Below, piece by piece: positions 43,641 through 53,282 of a stretch of DNA of 64,000 nt. Position 1 is the first letter of the stretch, and each line of letters opens with the position of its first letter. The notes under the pieces are model-generated. The model had not been told where the DNA came from, searched no databases, and saw only the letters and a program-made list of their open reading frames with translations. This DNA is from Oenanthe sinensis. Its lineage: Eukaryota; Streptophyta; Magnoliopsida; Apiales; Apiaceae. A program made the position numbers and the translations under genes. Location of the stretch: contig JAPMAC010000231.1 in the NCBI GenBank assembly GCA_028671895.1, positions 8,830,001 to 8,894,000 of the forward strand, written 5' to 3'.

Positions 43641-44266
43641 AAAAATTAATGAGAGTTGTTTGTAGCAAAAGAAACCAGCATCATTCAGAAAGAATGTGGT
43701 TAGAATCATTCCTTAGGTGGAATTCACCAAGGATGGATTGTATGATGTCTGTCAAAAAGGTATACAATCAACAAGATCATTCAAACCCAAAACTGAATCA
43801 TCAATTAATAAAGCCCTTAAATTCCTATACATGGATTTGTTTGGACTAGGAAACATCATCTCCAACTCTAGGAAGAAATATTCTTTGGTGATAGTGGATG
43901 ACTTCACAAGATTCTCTTTGGTGTATTTTCTGCTCTCAATGGATGAAGCAAGACAATTCATTATCAATCATGTGAAAAATGTTTAGACTGGCACAGATTT
44001 TAAAGTGAAGACAATCAGGAGTTACAATGGAATCGAGTTAAAAAATTCCATTATGAAGGAATTTACTGAAGAAAAAGGAATTAGAATTTTTCAGCACCAA
44101 GGACATCTTACCAAAATGGGGTAGTTGAAAGGAAAAAAAGAACCCTGATTGAAGTTGCAAGGACAATGCTTGAAGAAGCCAAACTACCTACATACTTTTG
44201 GGCAGAGGTAATCAACCCAATCTGCTATATTCAAAATATATCTTTTGTGAACCAAACCCAAGGGAA
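43641..44266 (+). pseudogene. copia integrase fragment (plus)
   Basis: FLYMDLFGLGNIISNSRKKYSLVIVDDFTRFSLVYFL carries the first Asp. SYNGIELKN replaces SDNGTEFKN, so the second catalytic Asp is Tyr. VERKKRTLIEVARTMLEEAKLPTYFWAEVINPICYIQNIS carries the Glu. Stops at 43984 and shifts elsewhere. Ends about ten residues after CYIQNIS. Confidence 0.82.
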
Positions 44267-44269
44267 AAT

Positions 44270-44569
44270 AGCATATAGAGTTCTCGATCAAAACAATTCT
44301 TAACTATATTTACATGAGTTCTCGAAAAGAATTGTGTCAGTTCTCTAATAAAGTAACTTTAGCAAACTCTTGAGTTCTCGATCAAATAAAACATTTACAA
44401 TTCTAGGTCGAGATGTCTATCCTTATAAATAGCAAAGTAGGTTTACAATTCATTTCTATGCTTATATCGCCAACTCAAAGAACTTTTTTCTCTCTACAGT
44501 CTCAATCGAACTCTCTGTCTTTTCTAAAAATTCTTCATTTCTTCTTTTGTCTTTTCTACACACAACTCA
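44270..44569 (+). promoter_or_regulatory. family C spacer with LTR-like promoter before the aORF
   Basis: GTTCTCGATC, GTTCTCGAAA, GTTCTCTAAT, GTTCTCGATC and GGTCGAGATG within 140 bp. The core TTCTCGA is the reverse complement of the TCGAGAA repeated in the family C LTR. TATAAATAG stands at 44424-44432, then a pyrimidine-rich leader, then the aORF ATG at 44570, 138 bp after the TATA box. Confidence 0.72.
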
Positions 44570-46456
44570 ATGGAATCGTCAAGCTCTATTCCAATTGTTG
44601 AAGTCTACATCATTCCTGAAACTAACTTTCTCACTATACCAAGAGATGCTGAGGCCAAGCCACAGTATAAATGTTTCACTAGGTTTGTCATTGAATCCTA
44701 CTTGAAGGAAACATTGCTTGTAAACTCCACACTGTACTAGAATGTATTGGAAGAATTCTAGAACTGTGTCAAATGGGTAGAAAATGATCTTGAGGACGAG
44801 TGCACTAAAATGCAAGTGACCTGCAAGATACAAGAAGAAGAAATTAGTTTTAATGAAGATAATGTGAATGCAAGCCTCTCACTTCTAAATGAAAAGTTTG
44901 ACAAGGATCCAACTGATGTTAAGCTAATGGAATTCATGGAGTTCATTCGATATAGTGATGATATCAAACTTGGAAAGCTAACCAAGGAGTTTGTGAGGAA
45001 GGAATGGTCATTCTTGTTCGACACACTACTCAGAGTCTTCACTTGCAGGAAAATAGGGTTCGACCAGATTAGCTCCATTGCCTTAGAGCTTGCCTACTCA
45101 TTGACCTACAATCAGAAGCTCAATGTAGGGAGGCTCATACTTGGAGAACTCATAACTAGGATCCCTAAGGGAGGTAATGAAATTTTCTTTCCTCGATTTA
45201 TTTAATCAATTTTAAATTTTAAGAATGTTGATTTGATTGAGTTGTCTGGAATGAAAAAAAGTATAATTGGCTATAGTAAATCCATGTCGAAGATAATATT
45301 TGGTACATTGGATAGACGAAACACTGTCCATGTACCTCTTCAAATCACACCTCATATGAGGAGTGTATTTTAAAGGTATCCACTAGTGCAACCTAAATAT
45401 GGTTATATCACTACAGTAAAAAGACCCAAGGATGCAGAAGTAGCAAATGCACCTAACTCAGGGAACCTTAATCCAACTAAAACCTCTTCTTCAACTCCCC
45501 TAGATGTTAGTGAACCAACATCTGCATCCTCTTAACATGGTGTGGTTGAAAAGAAGAGAAAGAAGAAACTTGCTGCCAAGAAATTAGAAGTATTTGTAGA
45601 GGATGAAAATGAACCTGTCACCAATGGTTTCCCTAACCAGGAGGAAGAAAAAGAAAGGGACCACAACAGACCACTCTACATCATCTCAACAGGATGTAGA
45701 GGTTTCACATGGACTACACCTGCTACTAGGTGTAGTCTCTCAGCAGGGTATACCTATTAAACTTGGGAGTCAGCCCACTCCACTTATAATGAGTCTACAC
45801 CAACACAAGAACTCACTCATGTTGATGCTAGGAGTTTAGTTGAAAGGAAGACATAGTTGCACTTAGGGACTCCTATTGAAACTTTCTCATTCTCTCATGG
45901 GGAGTTGCCAACACTCAATTATGAGCAACTCACTTCTTTAACCTCTAATATTTCTTTTCAACTGATTGTGCAAAGTGATGCACAAAAGGTTCTTGATCAT
46001 TTGGAATCCAATTCTCCCGGTGAGCCAAAATCAAGTGACTTGGTGCATGAGACCTTGTTTACCACCCAGGACATATATTTAGATGGTGAGAGAATGAAAC
46101 ACCCTCCATTAGTCTCATTCAGTAGCCATTGGAAAATATGTCTTAACAGACATTGAGGATTCCAAGAGACCTTCAGTCCATGCAAATGGCATCTCCTGGA
46201 CAACCTCCAGTCATTGAAAGACTGTTTCCAATGGAGAAATCACCTATCCATCTAGGGTCTATCAATGATTCATTTGAGAAAGTGGATGAGGAAATAGACA
46301 CTGCAGGAGCCACTACCACAAGTGGTGATCCTAGCTCTAACTTTCTGTCACAATGACTGAAACCTGTGCAACATGACAGGGATTCAGGACTATCTTCTGG
46401 CACCTTTCTTCTTGAAAAAAATTAAAAGAACTGTATGGTGACCAGTTTAATGGGTT
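44570..46456 (+). pseudogene. family C aORF, first part (five premature stops, then frameshifts)
   Basis: From ATG 44570 one frame runs to about 45640 with stops TAG 44738, TAG 44759, TAA 45203, TAA 45371 and TAA 45533, and no frameshift. It has the aORF domain: VRKEWSFLFDTLLRVFTCRK, FDQISSIALELAYSL and VGRLILGELI. A basic KKRKKKLAAKK patch follows at 45550. Beyond about 45640 the frame changes and becomes fragmentary. The solo LTR interrupts it at 46456. Confidence 0.78.
46452..46456. repeat. target site duplication GGGTT (left) of the solo LTR
   Basis: GGGTT precedes the solo LTR and recurs at 47684-47688. Confidence 0.85.
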
Positions 46457-47683
46457 TGTTATTTCACCCTTAGACTAACAATGACTTTGTAGAAGGGGGT
46501 TGAATACAAAACTCCAGAACTTTTTGTAATTCTTGCGGATTTAGGGAGTTTTTATTTTTTTTATATGATTGAGTATTTGTAAAAGGAGATATAGAAATAT
46601 AAAACAAGAAAATTAAACTAGACGATTTGAAAACAGTGTTTAAAAATTACTAGTGGATTGTTTTTCCACTAGTGAATTAATTTTGTGTTTAAATAAACTT
46701 GGTTTAAAAACCAAGATGCTTACAAGTATATGATGAACACAGAAAAACACTACAAATGATTCCTATCTCTTAATGTTCTTTTCTTGTGTTTTTGTTCTTC
46801 AATACTTCTACAATTGTTACAATGAACTACTACAATTTATATAGCAGTTCATTTTCTAAACCTATTTCTATCAACTGATACAAGTACAAATTATATTTTA
46901 CAATGTTTGCACTAAAATAGAATATAGCTTCTTTCACAGTCTTCAAAGGTCTTGGCTTTGTTCTGGAAAAGTCTTTGTCTTGTTCTTCCCTTTAAGAACT
47001 GTGTTTCTTGAAAGACTTCATAGTTCTGACATAATTCTTCCGCTGATCCAAAATTCTACAAAGATTCCATTCAGTTTGTCTTTAACCATTTGGGGAAACT
47101 TTGATCAATTGATAACTCCTATAAAGTTTATCAATCGATCCTCCTTTGCTTATCCATCGACAGATAGGTTATCCATTGATTTAGTTGATGTATCAATAAA
47201 TATTTGAATATCCATCGATTGCTCCTTTATCCGTTGATTGTCTTTGACAGATTCATCCAATGACGAAGATCCATTAATTAATTTTTGTTAATTGGCATCC
47301 ATCGACCAACATCCATTAATTGACATCCATTGACTTATTTTTTATTGATCACTTCATTTATGAGAATTGTGACTTAGAATATTTACACTTTGTCAGCCAT
47401 CTTTCATATCAGTTGAAGAGCTATCAATCGAAGCCAATAAATATCAGTTGACTAATATAGTGCATCCATCGAATTATTATAATCAACTGATAATAAAAAC
47501 AACTCTAGATCAACTGTTACTGTCCAATTTAGCAGTTGATTAATAATTACTTCAACTGATAAATGGTTCTCTAGTCAATGGATATATATATAAGTCACAC
47601 ATCCATTGACCAGCTACAAAAATTAATTGTCAAACTTATGATTCTAAGTAATGAGTTATCATTACTCTACATAATTCCTAACA
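46457..47683 (-). repeat. solo LTR, family B type, minus strand
   Basis: 1227 bp, plus-strand reading TGTTATTTCACCC...ATTCCTAACA; on minus it begins TGTTAGGAATTATG and ends ATAACA like other family B LTRs. GGGTT duplicates flank it, and the family C aORF continues on both sides with no internal element sequence. It is what remains after recombination between two LTRs. It carries TCAACTGATA, TCAATCGATC, TCCATCGA motif copies at 47100-47580. Confidence 0.9.
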
Positions 47684-50414
47684 GGGTTATATTACATTGC
47701 TCACCTCCCACCTACCAAATGAAGATTATACTATTATTCTACTTGAATATGCCAAAGATCTGGAGGAGATCAAGGATAAAAATGCTGATATGGTTGAAGA
47801 AGGTGAAGCAAATATAGATGCTTGGTTGGATGCAAAAAAATCTGTGAACATGGAAGAGATGATACAGTGGATGAGGGAGAAATACTTGACTTCTCTAGGA
47901 TTATGCTCCAAAACCTTCACTCCCTCGATAATTTATGATGCCATCCATGAAGCTGCCAAGATGCAATAACAGGCCAATCATTATCTTGCAAGAGGTCTCC
48001 AATCAGAACTTAGATCTCATAGGGAAAAGATGGGGACAAGAATGACAAGTATTGACAACAAAAAATAGCCACTCCATGAACTACCTTAATCTAAGTCTGA
48101 AACCTCCATCTGCAGAACAAAGATAGTTGAGATGCAATCCAAAATGGAGAAGATGGAGAAAGACTTCAAAGACTTGGTTGAGAGTAATGCTGAGTAGAAG
48201 CAGAATCAATCCAAGATTTATTCCATGGTGGATGTGCTCTACAAGAATAGGCATGCTGACATGATGCCTAAGGATGTTCAATTACATGACTTGACACCTT
48301 TTCTAATAGATTTTTACTATCAATCCAAAGTCAAAGATGAACAATTGCTAAATGATAAATTGTAAAAACTGGCTAAAGCTTGTACCTCTCTCTCTAACAC
48401 TGTAAATAAAGTGGTTGCTATAGTTGGAACTCTTCAAAGAGAAGTCAACACCTCCATGCTAACTCATTCTCTTACTCTCACACAAGTGTCAAATCAACTG
48501 ATCTCAATTCAAGATCTTTTATCAACTATAACTGGCTCAACTCATGCTCCCGAGTTCAGGTGACTCCCCTCTCTGAGCCAACACATTCTACATTCCTGCC
48601 TAAATAAGATATCAATTCTAAGGGGGAGAAGGAAATAAAGGTTGAAACTGAACATGAAAAACAAGAAAGATGAGATGAGATTGAGGTTGAAAGGCAAAAG
48701 GTTGTCATGGCAATCCTGAGAGAAGAAGCTAGGAAGCCAATAACTGACAAAGAATTCATGCTAACCTTAACAACCGTCAAGGCAAATGTCAAGGATAATC
48801 ATTAGAGCTACTGGAAAAAGTTTCGAAACACCATATACATTGTGAGGGGAGTAAAAGTTCAAGAAAATGACAAAGAGTTCAAGGTGCCGGTAGTGTAGAT
48901 GAAATCTGGCTATTTTAGGTTATCTCTTAAATTATTCAACTATCTTTTTTACACTGAATTAGAATGCCTATACAAAGCAGTGGATGAGGTATCTAAGGAG
49001 GATAGGGAGTTGAAAACTCTGATAAAACCTATTATGCCATTGACACTACCAGAAGCCTACTACAACCTAGATGGAATTCTGTACAAGACAATGTCAAACT
49101 CTTTGACTCACTTCAAGATTCCTCAGCATCTCAATCAGAAAAATAGATGCCAAGTTATGAGTCTGACGAATTTACTCCAAAAATGCCTTTTGTGATAGAT
49201 GAAGACAAGAAGATAATTGAAAAATTGAGGAAATTCATAAATGGACAAGTCTCAAATTTTGCAAATGAAAAATTGAAGAAGAAGAAGGATGATGAAGACA
49301 AGCGGCAGGGAAAGAAAGATGACAAGTCTGAACCCAGGAGTGACAAGGATGGAAATAAAGATAAAGATAAAGATGATGATCAAAATAAGAAAAATGATGA
49401 CAAGGGAAAGGAAAAGAAGTATGAAAGAAAGAAACATCAAAAGAAGCAAGTTGCTGTTAGAACAATTAATGATCCTATCAAAATTCTGGACATTAATTTT
49501 ACTAACACGATTTCTGAAACTGCTCAACAACTCTTATCCAAACCACCTAAGGCTCCAAAAAGGCATCTAGTCAAAGTAACTGCTAATGGATTTATAAGAA
49601 AGGAAAGAAAGAAGGAACATATCTCTAAACTGAAGCCATGTCAACAGATCAAGGTCAATATTGCAACCAGAATGAAAGTCAAGAAATCTACCAATTCATT
49701 TCTAGTGAGATGTCCAAGATGGAGAAAACAAATCATTGTTCCTGACAAAGGACATGCCATCAATCCAATCCAAACAGAAGAGGTGTATGATAAAAGAAAA
49801 TTCAAACATATGATTGCAAACAGAATCTCCAAGGTTGTAATGAGGGACAAAAAAATGTATGGGCCCAATCTTGATGGAGAAGAAATGGAATTCAACCATG
49901 ATAACTCATCAGTCACCACCATCAGTATCTATGATAAGAAGTGTATGGTGGACAAACTCAAGATAATTGAAGTGGCTGAGTATCTGGCTAGAAAATATCA
50001 AAAGAAAATTGATAAAGTCATTTAGAGAAAAAAAATGGCTGAGAAAAAGATCAAAGAAGATGAGGAAATAGAGAGAAGATCTGAAGAATTGAAAAGATAG
50101 GGAAAGTGCAGAGTATTCAAGAATCCTGATAGAATTGAGATCAAGACTTACAATGGGACAACAATCAAAGTAAGACTCAAGTTTATCAAGGACTATTCTC
50201 TTGAATCTCTTCAGATTGCAGCTAACATGCTCAAAGATTCAATCCCGATTGAAGAAATAATGGGAAGATAAGAATGCCTTAAAGCCATGGAGGAGAACAA
50301 CAAGAGGAATAAAGAAAAAAAGTAGTCCCTCTATGACATATATCTAGACAAACAAAGGTAGGCTGGATATCTTGAATTAATTTTTAAAAATGTCTTTCCC
50401 AAATTGGGGGAGAT
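47684..50414 (+). pseudogene. family C aORF, second part, and PPT
   Basis: Continues the aORF after the solo LTR. 47697-47969 reads PNEDYTIILLEYAKDLEEIKDKNADM and TSLGLCSKTFTPSIIYDAIHEAAKMQ. 48899-49195 and 49147-50025 give a highly charged Lys/Asp/Glu region (KKDDEDKRQGKKDDKSEPRSDKD) and ISETAQQLLSKPPKAPKRHL. Further blocks reach 50380. Stops include TAA 47967, TAG 48897, TAG 50023. AAGGGGGAGAAG lies at 48620-48631. The PPT AAATTGGGGGAGA precedes the LTR. Confidence 0.77.
48620..48631 (+). other. AAGGGGGAGAAG polypurine tract in the family C aORF
   Basis: Third occurrence of this 12-mer within an aORF (see 13390 and 25075). In the duplicate copy at about 54217 it has changed to ACAGGGGAGAAG. 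Confidence 0.55.
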
Positions 50415-51680
50415 TGTTGTATCTAGACAAGCCTACTTTATTTTTTAATGTATTACTTGTACAGTTGATTACAACACAACTAGAACTTCTTTTATAGGAT
50501 TGTGACTTAGTTGTTATCATAAAGATTTGCAAATAGAAGTCTTTTTCTGCGGCAATGCAAGATTGTAAATAAAGGTGAAGAATAAAGGTCTGATATAAGA
50601 TTAAAAATGGATCACGCATCAAGATAATGAAGACCTCACTAGAATAATGAATGCAGAGTGAAAATTCTTTTAAGGCATATAATCAAACGAGAAGTCATCC
50701 TAGTAGAGTAGTCGGTTGTAAAACTAGTAGAGAATTCTCAAACAACAAATGGCCGAGTTGTCATTCGATAAGTGAATCAATAGAGAAGTCTCTTTCATTT
50801 GAAAAGTCTCAAATCGAGAAGTTCAAAAAAAGGAATATGTCGAGAAGTAAGATATTGAAGTATTCGAGAAGTATGAGAAATGAGGCTGATCGAGAACTCA
50901 ATGAAAGAAATCCAATTAAGAAGTCTAAGCTAATCGAGAAGTCATCATGTATTGTCCAATCGAGAAATCTAAGCCAATCAAGAAGTGTTAAAGAGAATTG
51001 GTCGAAAAGTCTCAGGAGTAGCCAATTGAGAAGTCTTCAACATGACTTCTCAAAGAGATTTCAAGTGAGTATTCGATTCTTTCAAATGGGCTAAATTCAA
51101 GGAGATGTGTAAAAGCAATAGACAAGTATTTTGAAGTATTGTCATGATCAGATCAGTCAAACCTCTGAAGATAATGATAAGTCTACAATGAAGCTTAAAG
51201 AGAGATCAAGGCAAAAATAGAAGGAAGAAAGCCAAAATAGAGCATATTGTCAAATCAAAAGACTTGGCTAGAAATATATTTTGTACAATGTAAAGATGTT
51301 TTGTCTATTTCTAGTTATAGTAAAACAGATTGTGCAAGCATGTGCACACAAGACATGTTGTCTATTTAGTCATTGCACAGATTTATTAGTTTGGTGTGTT
51401 GAATAGTTTTCAAACCTTGTTTTCTTCCAAGAACAAGAAGTTAAGGTTGACACTTGAATCTCATAATTTTAGCAATTTCAATTCTAATAAATATATTAGA
51501 TTGAAAGTTAATTTTTGTGTGTGTTCTTTAGTTATTCAATTCGGCACTTTGTTAAAGCAATCATACACAATAAGTTAACCTACAAGTATTTAAACAGTTT
51601 TATTCAACAAGATAAACAAAAAGAAATCAACATATACATTCACCCCCTATGTATAAGTTTTTCACTACTCAAAACTAACA
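50415..51680 (+). repeat. 3' LTR, family C Sirevirus (copy 1)
   Basis: 1266 bp, TGTTGTATCTAGACAAGCC to CTCAAAACTAACA. 50690-51060 carries about fifteen TCGAGAAGTC-like units (CGAGAAGTC, CGAGAAGTT, CGAGAACTC and variants). The TTCACCCCC stretch is near the end. Matched by the copy at 56031-60871. Confidence 0.88.
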
Positions 51681-51725
51681 ACATCGATATGTTATCAAGA
51701 CCCAACGTTTTTCAGTTTCATAAAT

Positions 51726-52565
51726 ATGTAAATTAATTCTAATGTTCCTGAACTATTAGTCATTTTTTATATAAGTCCCCAAACTAAAAATTTAAATTGA
51801 TAGGTAATTAATCTTTTAAATTTTTCTCATCTAAATCCTTCCGTCAAATATCATTAAACGTCAGTTAACTTTTTCTGACGTGGCATTCTAAATAAAGATG
51901 AATTAATTTTAACGTCACTAAACTATTAGCAATTTCTTATGTAAGTCCCTAAATTGAAAATTTAAAATTAAATCACAATTTTATATTAAAAATCACATTT
52001 ATTGCTATTTTATTTTTATTTTATTTTCTAATGTTTTTTAGAACAGAAATATTTGCAAAGCTAAAAATGTTTTAACGTCCCTAAATTATTAGAAATTTTT
52101 TATGTAAGTCCCTGAACTGAAAATTTAAATTTAAATCTCAATTTTATATTAAAATATATATTTATTGCTCTTTTATTTTTTATTTACTTTCATTTATTTA
52201 GTTTAGAATTTTAGTTAATTTATTTTTTAGATTTGCATATATTTGTGTTTTAAAAAATATTAGAAAATAAAATAAAAATAAAAGAGTAATAAAGGTGATT
52301 TATAATATAAAATTGGAATATAAATTTAAATTTTCAGTTCAGGGACTTACATAAGAAATTTTTAATAATTTAATTAAGTTAAAAGTAATTTATCTTTATT
52401 TAGGATGTCACGTCAGCAAAAGTTAACGGATGTTTAATGAAATATAACAGAAGGACTTTGATGAGAAAATTTTAAAAGTTTAATTACCTATCAGTTTACA
52501 TTTTTAATTAAGGGACTTAGATAAAAAATAACTAATAGTTCAGGGACCTTAAAATTAATTTACTC
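51726..52565. mobile_element. fold-back MITE, probably Mutator-like, 840 bp (copy 1)
   Basis: Long inverted arms of about 230 bp: left GTAAATTAATTCTAATGTTCC...TGACGTGGCATTCTAAATAAAG; right arm reads the reverse (CTTTATTTAGGATGTCACGTCAGC...GGGACCTTAAAATTAATTTAC). Flanked by TTTCATAAAT on both sides (51716-51725 and 52566-52575), a 9-10 bp duplication typical of Mutator-like elements. The AT-rich interior has further short repeats. No coding. Confidence 0.82.
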
Positions 52566-52575
52566 TTTCATAAAT

Positions 52576-52881
52576 CACATATTAATCTCCCAATTAAATA
52601 ATTGATTTATGTATATCATATCATGAACTAGAATTATAATTCCTCTCCCGATTAAATGTATTTCTTATGGATATAATTAAAGGTTCATGACTCCTATAAT
52701 TGTATTAAGCACTCAATGACAGATTAGCAAAGCAGAGAGATCACAATACAATATTAAACAAACATCTCAAACCAAAGAATACTACCTAGTACCCGAATTA
52801 GAGAATTAGTTACACATAACGAAGAAAGAAAATAAACATATATTAATGATGAAAATCATGGTTACAAGAGTATAGAATTGA
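52576..52881. other. unassigned sequence at the duplication junction
   Basis: About 300 bp of AT-rich sequence after the MITE and before the second copy starts. No coding or known repeat recognised. It may be the oldest flanking DNA in the window. Confidence 0.5.
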
Positions 52882-53282
52882 CTTTTGTTGACTGGCATCC
52901 ATCGACCGACATTCATTGATTGACATACATTGACTTCCTTATCTATTGATCACTTCATTTATGAGAATTATGACTTAGAATATTTATACTTTGTTAGCCA
53001 TCCTTCATATCCGTTGAAGAGCTATCAATCGAAGCCAATAAACATTAGTTGACTAATATAGTGCATCCATCGAATTATTACAATCAACTGATAATAAAAA
53101 GAACTCTAGTTCAACTGTTACAGTCTAATTTATGAATTGATTAACAATTACTTCAACTGATAAATGGTTCCCTAGTCAATGGATATTTATAAGTCACACA
53201 TCCATTGACCAGTTATAAAAATTAATTGTCAAACTTATGATTCTAATTAATGTGTTATCATCACTCCACAAGATTCGTAACA
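52882..53282 (-). repeat. partial family B LTR at the start of copy 2
   Basis: Matches 47283-47683 of the solo LTR (TTTTGTTGACTGGCATCCATCGACC... to GATTCGTAACA). AGGTT follows where copy 1 has GGGTT. The rest of the LTR is absent because the duplication boundary falls inside it. Confidence 0.85.

Larger units (their letters stand above)
41893..44266 (+). mobile_element. family B-like Sirevirus, plus strand, truncated at both ends
   Basis: Begins with the 3' part of an LTR (41893-42533) directly against the minus-strand LTR, then PBS, a shortened gag-like segment, protease and integrase. It ends in integrase at about 44266, where family C sequence begins. First gag, RT and RNase H are missing. 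Confidence 0.8.
44267..51680 (+). mobile_element. family C Sirevirus, 3' half, with solo-LTR insertion
   Basis: Internal promoter, aORF, PPT and 3' LTR of a third family. It is joined at its left to a family B-like integrase fragment; no family C pol is present. A family B solo LTR sits inside the aORF. The right part, from 47283, is duplicated at 52882. Confidence 0.8.

Noticed and set aside
46457..47683. Solo LTR read as the 3' LTR of the plus-strand element beginning at 41893
   Set aside because: It is in the opposite orientation, has its own GGGTT duplication and is flanked on both sides by aORF sequence.
48556..49922. Several long minus-strand open frames opposite the family C aORF
   Set aside because: Mirror images of the Lys/Asp/Glu-rich plus-strand region, giving Phe/Leu/Ile/Ser-rich text that looks like false membrane proteins.
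51396..51736. Short open frames in the family C LTR (also 60529-60765)
   Set aside because: They lie in U5 of the LTR and differ by substitutions between copies without preserving length; no coding signal.
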